Shown piece by piece: positions 57,768-64,000 of a DNA stretch of 64,000 nucleotides (position 1 is its first letter; every line of letters begins with the position of its first letter). Location: assembly GCF_018381315.1 (NCBI RefSeq), contig NZ_JAGZSD010000014.1, positions 1 through 64,000 of the forward strand, given 5' to 3'. Below the pieces are notes generated by a model that was not told the origin of the DNA, did no database searches, and saw nothing but the letters and a program-made list of their open reading frames with translations. The position numbers and the translations under genes were made by a program. The stretch comes from Anaerostipes sp. Its GTDB lineage: Bacteria > Bacillota > Clostridia > Lachnospirales > Lachnospiraceae.

Positions 57768-59999
57768 TTACATTCCTTCGTGGAAGGTTCTTCTTACGAC
57801 TTCTTCCTGCTGTTCTCTGGAAAGCTTGTTGAAGTTTACAGCATATCCGGAAACACGGATAGTCAGTGTCGGATATTTATCCGGGTTTTCCATAGCATCA
57901 ATTAATGTCTCACGGTTAAATACATTGACATTCAGGTGATGAGCTCCCTGTACAAAATATCCGTCCAGGATATTTGCAAGATTTTCTTCTCTCTGGTCCT
58001 GATCTTTTCCTAAAGCTTCCGGTACGATAGAGAAGGTGTTGGATACACCGTCCTGGCACACATCGCGGTAAGGGATTTTAGCCACAGAGTTCAATGAAGC
58101 TAAAGCACCGCTGTTGTCGCGTCCGTGCATTGGGTTTGCCCCAGGAGCCAGAGGTTCCCCTAATTTTCTTCCGTCCGGTGTGGAGCCGGTTTTTTTGCCG
58201 TACATAACATTGGATGTGATGGTAAGTGCGGACAATGTATGGATCGCATTTCTGTAAATCGGATGTTTCTTTAATTCTTCGGAGAACAGGGTCACTGTGT
58301 TGACAGCCAGGTCATCTGCACGGTCATCATCGTTTCCGTATTTCGGGAATTCACCTTCAGTCTCAAAGTCAACAGCTACACCGTTTTCGTTGCGGACTGG
58401 TTTTACTTTGGCAAATTTGATTGCTGACAAAGAGTCCGCTGCGATGGACAGCCCTGCCACACCGTATGCTGCGATACGTTCCATATCAGTATCATGCAGT
58501 GCGAACTGGCTCGCCTCATAAGCATATTTATCATGCATGTAATGAATGATGTTTACGGTATCTACATACAGCTCTGCTACATAAGCGAGAACCTTTTTAT
58601 AGTTTGCCCAAACCTTATCATAATCCAAGACATCGTCAGTGATCGGTTCGATTCCCGGAATAACTTCAATTCCCTTTTTCTCATCAATGCCGCCGTTGAT
58701 AGCGTAAAGCAGAGATTTGGCAAGGTTGCAGCGTGCACCGAACAGCTGAGTCTGTTTTCCGACCTTCATTGCAGATACACAGCAGGCAATCGCGTAATCG
58801 TCTCCGTAGATCGGGCGCATAACGTCATCATTTTCATACTGGATAGAGTCTGTGTCAATGGAAACCTTGGAACAGAACTTCTTGAAGTTCGCCGGAAGTT
58901 TCTCAGACCAGAGGACTGTCAGGTTCGGCTCGGGAGCAGTTCCCAAGTTGTAAAGAGTGTGAAGGTAACGGAAAGAAGTCTTTGTCACCAGCGGTTTGCT
59001 GTTGATGCCGATACCTCCGATAGACTCTGTAATCCAGGTTGGGTCTCCTCCGAATAACTCGTCATATTCCGGTGTTCTTAAATGTCTCACAAGACGGAGT
59101 TTGATGATAAACTGGTCGATCAGTTCCTGGGCATCCTTTTCTGTGAGGCTGCCGCTTTCAAGGTCACGCTGAATGTAAATGTCAAGGAAAGTAGAAGTAC
59201 GTCCCAGGGATGTTGCGGCTCCGTTGTTTTCCTTTACGCCGGCAAGATAAGCCATATAAAGGGCCTGGACTGCTTCTTTGGCGTTGGAGGAAGGTTTGGA
59301 AATATCAACACCGTAAGATGCAGCCATCTCTTTAATATCTCCCAAAGCACGGATCTGCTCAGAAACTTCTTCTCTTGCACGGATGCGTTCTTCGCTCATC
59401 GGTCCGTCCAGGGCATCAAGGTCACGTTTCTTTTCTTCCACAAGGTAATCAATTCCGTAAAGAGCTACACGGCGGTAGTCTCCGATCACACGTCCGCGGC
59501 CGTATGCATCCGGAAGACCGGTCAGGAGGCCTGCGGTTCTTGCAAGTCTTGTGCGCTGAGGATAAGCGTCAAATACACCTTCGTTGTGTGTCTTGCGGTA
59601 TTCATTAAAATGGCGGTCAATCTCAGGATTCAGCTTATATCCGTACTGTTCCAGGGATGAATGAGCCATTCTCTTACCGCCGTATAAGTTTACAATACGT
59701 TTCAGCGGAGCATCTGTCTGAAGACCGACGATGACTTCGTTTTCTTTGTCAATATATCCGGGAGCAAAGTTGGTGATGCCGGAGATGATGTCAGTCTCCA
59801 CATCCAAAACACCGCCCTTTTTTGTCTCTTCTGCCAGCAGTTCTTCGCAGCGGTTCCATACCTTTTCAGTTTTTTCAGTAATTCCTGCAAGGAAGGAGTC
59901 GTCACCTTCATATAATGTATAGTTTTTCTGGATAAAATCCCTTACATTTGTCTCTTTTGTCCATTTTCCTTCTTTAAAGCCGTTCCATTCGTTTAACAT
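57768..59999 (-). CDS. pflB: Formate C-acetyltransferase (pyruvate formate-lyase)
   Basis: 743 aa glycyl-radical enzyme that splits pyruvate and CoA into acetyl-CoA and formate. The catalytic Cys pair is in AIACCVSAM (about residue 405) and the radical Gly718 in RVSGYAVNF close to the C-terminus. GGAGG lies upstream and the start overlaps the end of pflA by 7 nt, an order (activase first) opposite to the usual pflB-pflA. Main source of formate for one-carbon metabolism in this kind of fermenter. Confidence 0.97.
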   Translation of the reverse strand: MLNEWNGFKEGKWTKETNVRDFIQKNYTLYEGDDSFLAGITEKTEKVWNRCEELLAEETKKGGVLDVETDIISGITNFAPGYIDKENEVIVGLQTDAPLKRIVNLYGGKRMAHSSLEQYGYKLNPEIDRHFNEYRKTHNEGVFDAYPQRTRLARTAGLLTGLPDAYGRGRVIGDYRRVALYGIDYLVEEKKRDLDALDGPMSEERIRAREEVSEQIRALGDIKEMAASYGVDISKPSSNAKEAVQALYMAYLAGVKENNGAATSLGRTSTFLDIYIQRDLESGSLTEKDAQELIDQFIIKLRLVRHLRTPEYDELFGGDPTWITESIGGIGINSKPLVTKTSFRYLHTLYNLGTAPEPNLTVLWSEKLPANFKKFCSKVSIDTDSIQYENDDVMRPIYGDDYAIACCVSAMKVGKQTQLFGARCNLAKSLLYAINGGIDEKKGIEVIPGIEPITDDVLDYDKVWANYKKVLAYVAELYVDTVNIIHYMHDKYAYEASQFALHDTDMERIAAYGVAGLSIAADSLSAIKFAKVKPVRNENGVAVDFETEGEFPKYGNDDDRADDLAVNTVTLFSEELKKHPIYRNAIHTLSALTITSNVMYGKKTGSTPDGRKLGEPLAPGANPMHGRDNSGALASLNSVAKIPYRDVCQDGVSNTFSIVPEALGKDQDQREENLANILDGYFVQGAHHLNVNVFNRETLIDAMENPDKYPTLTIRVSGYAVNFNKLSREQQEEVVRRTFHEGM

Positions 60000-60718
60000 T
60001 GTTTTCCTCCATATTGATTAAAATAGGTTTCTTGAAATTGTTTGGTCCGTTCCTTATCCATTGCCGGAACTCCCGAGAGAGGATAAGAGAGATTCATTAC
60101 CTCATATTTGTTGATGCCGAGCAGGTGATAGGGAAGCAGTTCTACTTTTTCCACATTGGGTATGCGGTCTATGTACGCTTTTAATTCCTTCATGTGTTCT
60201 TCGCTGTCCGTAAGCCCCGGAACCACAACATGCCGGATCCAGATCTTTGTATTATTTCTCTTTAATGCCTCTAAGAAATCGTCAAAACGGTCCATAGGCC
60301 TTCCGGTCATAGCTTCATATGCCGGTTTTGTTATTTCTTTGAGATCCAAAAGAACAAGATCTGTATAAGAAAGAATTTCGTCGTATTCACCCTGTCCAAA
60401 ACCTGCAGTGTCAATGCATGTATGGATCTCTTCCTGTCTGCAGAGTTTTAATACTTCCAGTAAAAACTCAGGCTGCATCAGCGGCTCTCCGCCCGAAAAA
60501 GTTACTCCGCCGTTTCCTTTAAAGTATGGTTTGAAACGGGAAATCTTTTTCACCAGTGCTTCCGGAGTCAATTCTTCACCGCCTTGGAATTCCCAGGTAT
60601 CCGGGTTGTGACAGAATTTACATCTGAGGGCACAGCCCTGAAGAAAAATCACGGTGCGGATGCCGGGGCCATCGACTAATCCCATGGATTCCATGGAATG
60701 GATGTGTCCAACAATCAT
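59993..60718 (-). CDS. pflA: Pyruvate formate-lyase activating enzyme
   Basis: 241 aa radical SAM enzyme that installs the glycyl radical on PflB. The 4Fe-4S motif C29-x3-C33-x2-C36 (GCALRCKFCHNP) and GGVTFSGGEPLMQ are present. ATG at plus 60718 has AGGAGG 6 nt upstream; the longer ORF to 60874 runs into palindromic leader sequence. Cotranscribed with pflB under a ZTP riboswitch. Confidence 0.95.
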   Translation of the reverse strand: MIVGHIHSMESMGLVDGPGIRTVIFLQGCALRCKFCHNPDTWEFQGGEELTPEALVKKISRFKPYFKGNGGVTFSGGEPLMQPEFLLEVLKLCRQEEIHTCIDTAGFGQGEYDEILSYTDLVLLDLKEITKPAYEAMTGRPMDRFDDFLEALKRNNTKIWIRHVVVPGLTDSEEHMKELKAYIDRIPNVEKVELLPYHLLGINKYEVMNLSYPLSGVPAMDKERTKQFQETYFNQYGGKQC

Positions 60719-60754
60719 AGGAACCTCCTGTAAAAATGTTGTTTGGCTGCCTGG

Positions 60755-60941
60755 TGTACAAAAGAACAAAGTGGGCATGCCCACCTCAGCTCCCCAACCC
60801 CTCACTCTTTGAGGGGCTTGTTCACTTTGCGCGCCAAATGCGATTTGCCAAAGGCTAATAGTTTCTCTGCGCATTTGTGCGCATCCTGCACGGAGTGCTT
60901 TTTATTGCATAGGGGATTCCAAAGGAATTTCCTAATGCAAT
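60755..60941. repeat. Mosaic of palindromes in the pflA leader
   Basis: GTGGGCATGCCCAC near 60770; CCCCTCA/TGAGGGG around 60795-60815, framed by CAAAGTG/CACTTTG; TGCGCA-TTTG-TGCGCA-like pairing near 60865; and ATTGCAT...ATGCAAT with arms 60904-60920/60924-60941. Together they fill the space between the riboswitch terminator and pflA. They look like inserted repetitive palindromic DNA that is now part of the leader. Confidence 0.5.
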
Positions 60942-61050
60942 AAAAAAAGCCGCACGTCCAGGCAAAGTGCCCAGACGGTCGGCTAAAAATTCGTTGTCAT
61001 ACTTCCTGTGGTAAACTCCACTTGTCCGTCAGTCATATGACTTATGACTT
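60942..61050 (-). promoter_or_regulatory. ZTP (pfl-motif) riboswitch with terminator
   Basis: Read on the minus strand: GACTGACGG, then GTGGA...ACCAC and GGAAG, a variable linker, and GCCGACCGTCTGGGCA, which are the conserved pieces of the pfl/ZTP aptamer. The 3' piece is also the 5' arm of a terminator (plus 60948-60984) followed by seven T on the minus strand. ZTP or ZMP, which build up when 10-formyl-THF is short, should stop the terminator and turn on pflA-pflB, raising formate supply. Confidence 0.85.
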
Positions 61051-61054
61051 TAAA

Positions 61055-61081
61055 ATACTATACCTGACACCAGGATGTCAA
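61055..61081 (-). promoter_or_regulatory. Promoter of the pfl operon with overlapping palindrome
   Basis: On the minus strand a perfect TTGACA (plus 61076-61081) is followed at 15 bp by TAGTAT or at 18 bp by TATTTT. TGACA-6-TGTCA overlaps the -35 and spacer and could be an operator. Confidence 0.55.
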
Positions 61082-61213
61082 CCCCGAATTAGAAATTTGG
61101 TGTGTTAAATTTTTAGCCAGCTCTATCGTAGCGCGGTATTTCCTACTTGTCTACTGGGTATGTGATAAAAGTTTTCATGTTTAAAAATCTGAAAATCCGG
61201 GTATGTTCATAGT

Positions 61214-61819
61214 ATGAAGAAAAAATCAAAGATCTGGGTGCTGTTCCTGGCCGCTGCAGTGATTTTTGGTGCTGCATGGGCAAAGGGAAAAGACGATGGA
61301 GTTAATAAAAAAATAAAGCAGGGAGTTGTACGCTTCCATATCCGTGCGAACAGCGACAGCAGCAAAGACCAGGCAGAAAAGCTGCAGGTGCGGGATAAAG
61401 TTGTTGAATATTTAAAGCCATATATGGATCGTGCAGACACAAAAGAAGATGCCAGGAAAGTGTTGGACAGCAAGAGGAATGATATTGCAGAAGTAGCAAA
61501 AGAGGTGTTAAAGAAAAACGGCAGGGATCTTCCGGTCAAAGTATACATGACGAGAGAAGAATTTCCTGAAAAGGATTACGGAAGCTATGTGTTTCCAAAG
61601 GGAACTTATGATGCGCTGAGAATTGATCTTGGAAAAGCCAGGGGGCATAACTGGTGGTGCGTGATGTTTCCCGATTTGTGCATTACAAAGGAGAGCGAAG
61701 CAGCCAAGGACGGGAAGACCAAAAAGAAACTGGAACAGCAGGTGGGAAAAAAGGGGGTAGAAAAGCTGGAAAAGAAAGAGAAAAAACTTCCGTGGTTTCT
61801 GCAGTGGCTGGAGGGATAA
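61214..61819 (+). CDS. spoIIR: Stage II sporulation protein R
   Basis: 201 aa. An N-terminal helix (IWVLFLAAAVIFGAAWA) precedes the SpoIIR domain: VVRFHIRANSDSSKDQAEKLQVRDKV, VYMTREEFPEKDYGSYVFPKGTYDALRIDLG and the HNWWCVMFPDLC block. In sporulation it is made in the forespore and triggers pro-sigma-E processing. The C-terminus is Lys-rich and longer than in Bacillus. No clear ribosome site precedes ATG 61214. Its presence argues for a spore-forming lineage. Confidence 0.92.
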   Translation: MKKKSKIWVLFLAAAVIFGAAWAKGKDDGVNKKIKQGVVRFHIRANSDSSKDQAEKLQVRDKVVEYLKPYMDRADTKEDARKVLDSKRNDIAEVAKEVLKKNGRDLPVKVYMTREEFPEKDYGSYVFPKGTYDALRIDLGKARGHNWWCVMFPDLCITKESEAAKDGKTKKKLEQQVGKKGVEKLEKKEKKLPWFLQWLEG

Positions 61820-61902
61820 CAGGACCAGTTTTTTTCACTATCTCCACCAGGCACTGCATCTGTTTTGAACAAATATAATTAAAAAAATAATCGAATCTGT
61901 TG

Positions 61903-61931
61903 TTGAAATTTTCTGCAAAAATTGCTATAAT
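61903..61931 (+). promoter_or_regulatory. Sigma-A promoter for the first 38-aa protein gene
   Basis: TTGAAA (61903-61908), 17 bp, TATAAT (61926-61931). Confidence 0.8.
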
Positions 61932-61937
61932 AAAGTT

Positions 61938-62129
61938 ACAAAAGTTTTAATAATTTATAACAATACAATTTATTTCCAGCGTAGGACTGACTTATGTGAA
62001 CGAAAACTATGACCCTTGTTTTAAAGATCCCACTGGGTGCGCCCGGTAATACAGAGCATGACGGTGCCGCAGATACGGACCGCAGCCTGTCTCTCTGCAT
62101 GGAGAGGGAAAGAGAAGGAGATGGTATGG
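61938..62129 (+). other. ~190-nt 5' leader of the first 38-aa protein gene
   Basis: GGGTGCGCCC near 62036, CGGTGCCG and CGGACCG near 62062-62083, and CTCTC-TGCAT-GGAGAG-like pairing near 62090-62106 show local structure. No known riboswitch is recognised. The leader is long for a 117-nt gene. Confidence 0.4.
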
Positions 62130-62246
62130 ATGAGGAAGAGTTCAGGGAGAAACCCGGTTTGGGAAGTGAAGTATTTCTATAAGTCACTCCTGCTGTTAGC
62201 CGCGGGGATTTTGATGCTGCTGGCTTTTTGGTTTTTGTTGAGATAA
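62130..62246 (+). CDS. 38-aa single-pass membrane protein, copy 1
   Basis: Basic N-terminal half (MRKSSGRNP, then WEVKYFYKS) and a C-terminal helix (LLLLAAGILMLLAFWFLL). AAGGAG (62115-62120) lies 9 nt before ATG 62130. It has the same length as the gene at 62424 and is identical at 15 of 38 positions without gaps, including the FY-S-LLL and GI-M core. It has its own sigma-A promoter and terminator. No family known to me. Confidence 0.75.
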   Translation: MRKSSGRNPVWEVKYFYKSLLLLAAGILMLLAFWFLLR

Positions 62247-62275
62247 CTGCCAACGATTACATATTACTATATAGA

Positions 62276-62321
62276 AGAGGGAATTTTACGGGTGTATTCC
62301 GTAAATTTCTCTCTTTTTTTT
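62276..62321 (+). terminator. Rho-independent terminator after the first 38-aa gene
   Basis: AGAGGGAATTTTACGG (62276-62291) pairs with CCGTAAATTTCTCTCT (62299-62314), followed by a run of T. Confidence 0.88.
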
Positions 62322-62361
62322 CTTCAATAACGGGAACCATAAATACAAAAGAGAAATTGAG

Positions 62362-62388
62362 TGCAACCTTTCGGTTATTTGAGACGTC
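62362..62388 (+). promoter_or_regulatory. ECF-sigma-type promoter for the second 38-aa protein gene
   Basis: TGCAACCTTT (62362-62371) and ACGTCTTA (62384-62391): the AACC and CGTC cores are 16 bp apart, as in ECF sigma promoters of the SigW/SigV kind. There is no good sigma-A promoter in this gap. Confidence 0.65.
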
Positions 62389-62423
62389 TTAATTATTGAG
62401 ATGAATGTAAGGAGAGTGTACAG

Positions 62424-62540
62424 ATGAAGAAAAAGTGGAACAAAGAAAAAACAAAAGAAATGAGGGACTTTTACAGGTCCATCTTGCTGCTGTCGCTGGG
62501 AATCACCATGATATTAATATTTCAAGTCATGCTGATGTAA
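62424..62540 (+). CDS. 38-aa single-pass membrane protein, copy 2
   Basis: Highly basic N-terminal half (MKKKWNKEKTKEMR), then DFYRSILLLSLGITMILIF and a short tail. AAGGAG (62409-62414) lies 9 nt before ATG 62424. A paralogue of the protein at 62130 with the same length and topology. Its promoter looks ECF-dependent, so it may be a stress-induced membrane peptide (inference). Monocistronic, with terminator at 62591. Confidence 0.75.
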   Translation: MKKKWNKEKTKEMRDFYRSILLLSLGITMILIFQVMLM

Positions 62541-62590
62541 GATATGATATGTTCCATTCTGTGATGGTTTTTGTTTATTTATAGATCAAA

Positions 62591-62622
62591 AAAAGTCCCC
62601 CGGTTTATGAGGGACTTTTGAA
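62591..62622. terminator. Bidirectional terminator after the second 38-aa gene
   Basis: AAAAGTCCC (62591-62599) pairs with GGGACTTTT (62611-62619); the A-rich left flank also serves the convergent methyltransferase gene. Confidence 0.8.
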
Positions 62623-62636
62623 AGCTGTATTTTTGT

Positions 62637-63257
62637 TTATGAAATCTCTGTTTCCGGCTTCTTTGCAGAGATCATGAGCAGTTTTTTCATTTTATGTACG
62701 CGGAACTTGGTGAGTCCCGCAGCTTTGAACATGCCCAGAAGTTCATGGGTAGACGGGCGCCTGACCTTGCAGGAAGGAAGTACCTTGTCCGCAATATTGC
62801 CGGTGATTCTTATGAATTCAGGGAATGCCGCGGCACCAATATAGAGCCGGCCTCCCGGAGCCAGCAGATCGGCAGCCTTCTGGATGAATTCCATCTGATT
62901 GGGGAAGTGATGGAACGCACTGCATACAGTGATAATGCGGAACGTGTTGTCTTCAAAATCCAGATCGTCACTGCTGCACACCTGAAAATGCAGATCCGGG
63001 TAATCTGCACTGGCTCTGCGTATCATTTCTTCGGAGACATCCACTCCATAGCCCTCGGCATCTCTCCAGCGAGTCAGTTCTGCCAGGAGAGTTCCTGTGC
63101 CGCATCCTACATCCAGAATCTTATCGTTGTCACGGACACATATTTTTTTGATCATTTCCTGTTCCAGGGAAGCAGCCATCCTGCCGCTGGCGGTCTTTTC
63201 ATACTGTTTGGCTTTTTTATTGTAAATCTTTGCAGAACGTTCTTTTACATCTTTCAT
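62637..63257 (-). CDS. Class I SAM-dependent methyltransferase
   Basis: 206 aa. Rossmann-type methyltransferase with motif I KILDVGCGTGTLL (about 46-58), an acidic motif II region (YGVDVSEEMI), FQVCSSDDLDFEDNTF and VCSAFHHFPN, of the UbiE/Methyltransf_11 type. Substrate unknown. ATG at plus 63257 is preferred to GTG 63263 by distance from AGAGGGG. Single gene. Confidence 0.88.
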   Translation of the reverse strand: MKDVKERSAKIYNKKAKQYEKTASGRMAASLEQEMIKKICVRDNDKILDVGCGTGTLLAELTRWRDAEGYGVDVSEEMIRRASADYPDLHFQVCSSDDLDFEDNTFRIITVCSAFHHFPNQMEFIQKAADLLAPGGRLYIGAAAFPEFIRITGNIADKVLPSCKVRRPSTHELLGMFKAAGLTKFRVHKMKKLLMISAKKPETEIS

Positions 63258-63327
63258 AAGCACGCCCCTCTCTTTCCTTTGTTATTTCTTTTCTTTAATT
63301 ACTTTGCAGTCCTTTACAATGATTATA

Positions 63328-64000
63328 TCAGATAAAGGAAAACATCCGCAACAAATAAACCCATAATGTGAGACTGACAGACGACAATACAGTCGCAGCC
63401 ACCACAATGCTGGAAGTCAGCACATGGTCATTGTCCATTGCCTTTGCCATTACATAGCAGCTGACGGTTGTCGGAGAACCGAGCATGATTAAGACAGCGA
63501 TCAGGCCTTCTCCGCGAAAGCCAAAATGAACTGCCAGGGGAAGAAAGATCAGCGGCAGAATAAACAGCTTAATAACTGATGCCGCTATCGTCGGCTTGAT
63601 CTTCTTTAAGGCCTTGGCTCCCTCAAAGCCTGCACCTACGCAGAGCAGTGCCACCGGTGTAGCCGTGACCGCCAGCTCATTGAGGCATTTATCAATGACA
63701 GGAGGGAAATCCACAGCCAGGTAAGAAAACGGCAGTCCCGCCAGGATTCCCAATATAATTGGATTTTTAACAATATTTTTAAAGGCAGATTTAAGGCTTC
63801 CGGAACCGGAGCCTGGTCCTCTCACAGTCAGCACAATGACTGAAAAAATATTATAAAGAGGGACACTTGCCACGATCATCAAAGGTCCCATAGTGGAGTG
63901 TCCGTAAATATTTTCAATAAATGCAATGCCCAGGATGGCAGCGCTGCCCCGGAAAGAGGCCTGGACAAACGCTCCGGTCATGGACTTGTCCTTCAAAAAA
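63328..64000 (-). CDS. AEC family transporter, truncated by the window end
   Basis: About 223 C-terminal residues. Hydrophobic segments and the QASFRGSAAILGIAFIENIYG, IIVLGILAGLPFSYLAVDFPP-like and SVIKLFILPLIFLPLAVHFG-like regions fit the auxin-efflux-carrier (AEC) family of malate or other solute transporters. The family norm is ~305 aa, so roughly 80 N-terminal residues lie beyond position 64000. The true start is not visible; the internal ATG near 63996 should not be used. Confidence 0.85.
   Translation of the reverse strand, partial: FLKDKSMTGAFVQASFRGSAAILGIAFIENIYGHSTMGPLMIVASVPLYNIFSVIVLTVRGPGSGSGSLKSAFKNIVKNPIILGILAGLPFSYLAVDFPPVIDKCLNELAVTATPVALLCVGAGFEGAKALKKIKPTIAASVIKLFILPLIFLPLAVHFGFRGEGLIAVLIMLGSPTTVSCYVMAKAMDNDHVLTSSIVVAATVLSSVSLTLWVYLLRMFSFI

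Noticed and set aside
58297..59660. Several plus-strand ORFs of 74-192 codons opposite pflB
   Set aside because: Antisense shadows of a highly conserved gene; no start signals or domains.
60719..60874. In-frame upstream extension of PflA
   Set aside because: It encodes palindromic leader sequence unlike any PflA N-terminus; AGGAGG directly precedes 60718.
1..64000. tRNA, rRNA, CRISPR arrays, complete insertion sequences or a prophage
   Set aside because: No T-loop/CCA patterns, regularly spaced repeats, transposase or phage structural genes were found; the lone amidase is not enough to call a prophage.

Overview
The window looks like a chromosomal segment of a strictly fermentative, Gram-positive, low/mid-GC member of the Clostridia, most likely Lachnospiraceae (an Anaerostipes-like gut anaerobe is my best guess, by inference only). 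The basis is the gene set: pyruvate formate-lyase under a ZTP riboswitch, NADP-glutamate dehydrogenase, several PTS systems, SpoIIR and BofA-type sporulation proteins, a monoderm Tad pilus locus, strong AGGAGG ribosome sites and many Rho-independent terminators. I see no tRNA or rRNA genes, no CRISPR array, no complete insertion sequence and no intact prophage.

Layout. 1-2474: end of a sugar-phosphate operon (SAF-domain oxidoreductase, class II aldolase, YjbQ, TIM-like isomerase). 2598-4823: comF and mutY, separated by a dense set of hairpins that includes one copy of a 64-nt structured repeat. 4805-8006: MetQ-type lipoprotein plus a polar amino-acid ABC transporter. 8108-9594: gdhA on the minus strand, with the second copy of the repeat touching its stop codon. 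9675-14587: glycosyltransferase/YfhO pair, DUF1002 protein, BofA-like protein. 14629-19047: PRD regulator plus ascorbate-type PTS (IIB, IIC) with a tryptophan-synthase-alpha-like enzyme. 19035-28749: a Tad/Flp pilus locus (prepilin peptidase, TadZ-like, CpaF, TadB, TadC, a 53-aa pilin, DUF5702, two TadE-like proteins, an FHA protein, rhomboid protease). 28715-29395: soluble histidine kinase. 29562-32191: dnaX-ybaB-recR. 32427-32885: a strongly promoted, terminator-ended non-coding RNA candidate. 32933-40447: HIT protein, flavin reductase, aroK, murA, a membrane protein, metK, adenine deaminase, polysaccharide deacetylase. 40502-42338: a short attenuator or small RNA, an endolysin-like amidase, an AraC regulator and a long palindrome. 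42363-45790: class I ribonucleotide reductase nrdA-nrdB with two NrdR boxes. 45911-54086: alpha-glucoside PTS/GH4 region with AraC, two RpiR and one DeoR regulator. 54089-55745: AT-rich AlbA_2-domain gene. 55756-57702: ABC-F protein behind a ~380-nt attenuator leader with leader ORFs. 57711-61081: pflA-pflB with ZTP riboswitch. 61214-62622: spoIIR and two tandem 38-aa membrane proteins. 62637-64000: methyltransferase and a truncated AEC transporter.

How it fits together. Sugars enter by PTS (ascorbate-type and alpha-glucoside-type). Pyruvate is split by PFL, and the ZTP riboswitch ties formate supply to one-carbon and purine demand. Nitrogen is handled by gdhA and the amino-acid ABC system. 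The most unusual material is regulatory RNA: a repeat whose copies differ only at positions that keep base pairing, hairpins that hold the Shine-Dalgarno site of three genes, an attenuator leader on the ABC-F gene, and an unassigned ~424-nt RNA. The best protein-level candidates for undescribed biology are the paired 38-aa membrane proteins (one under an ECF-sigma-type promoter), the Tad locus with its Cys-rich TadE protein and Ig-like insert in TadC, and the TrpA paralogue inside a PTS operon.
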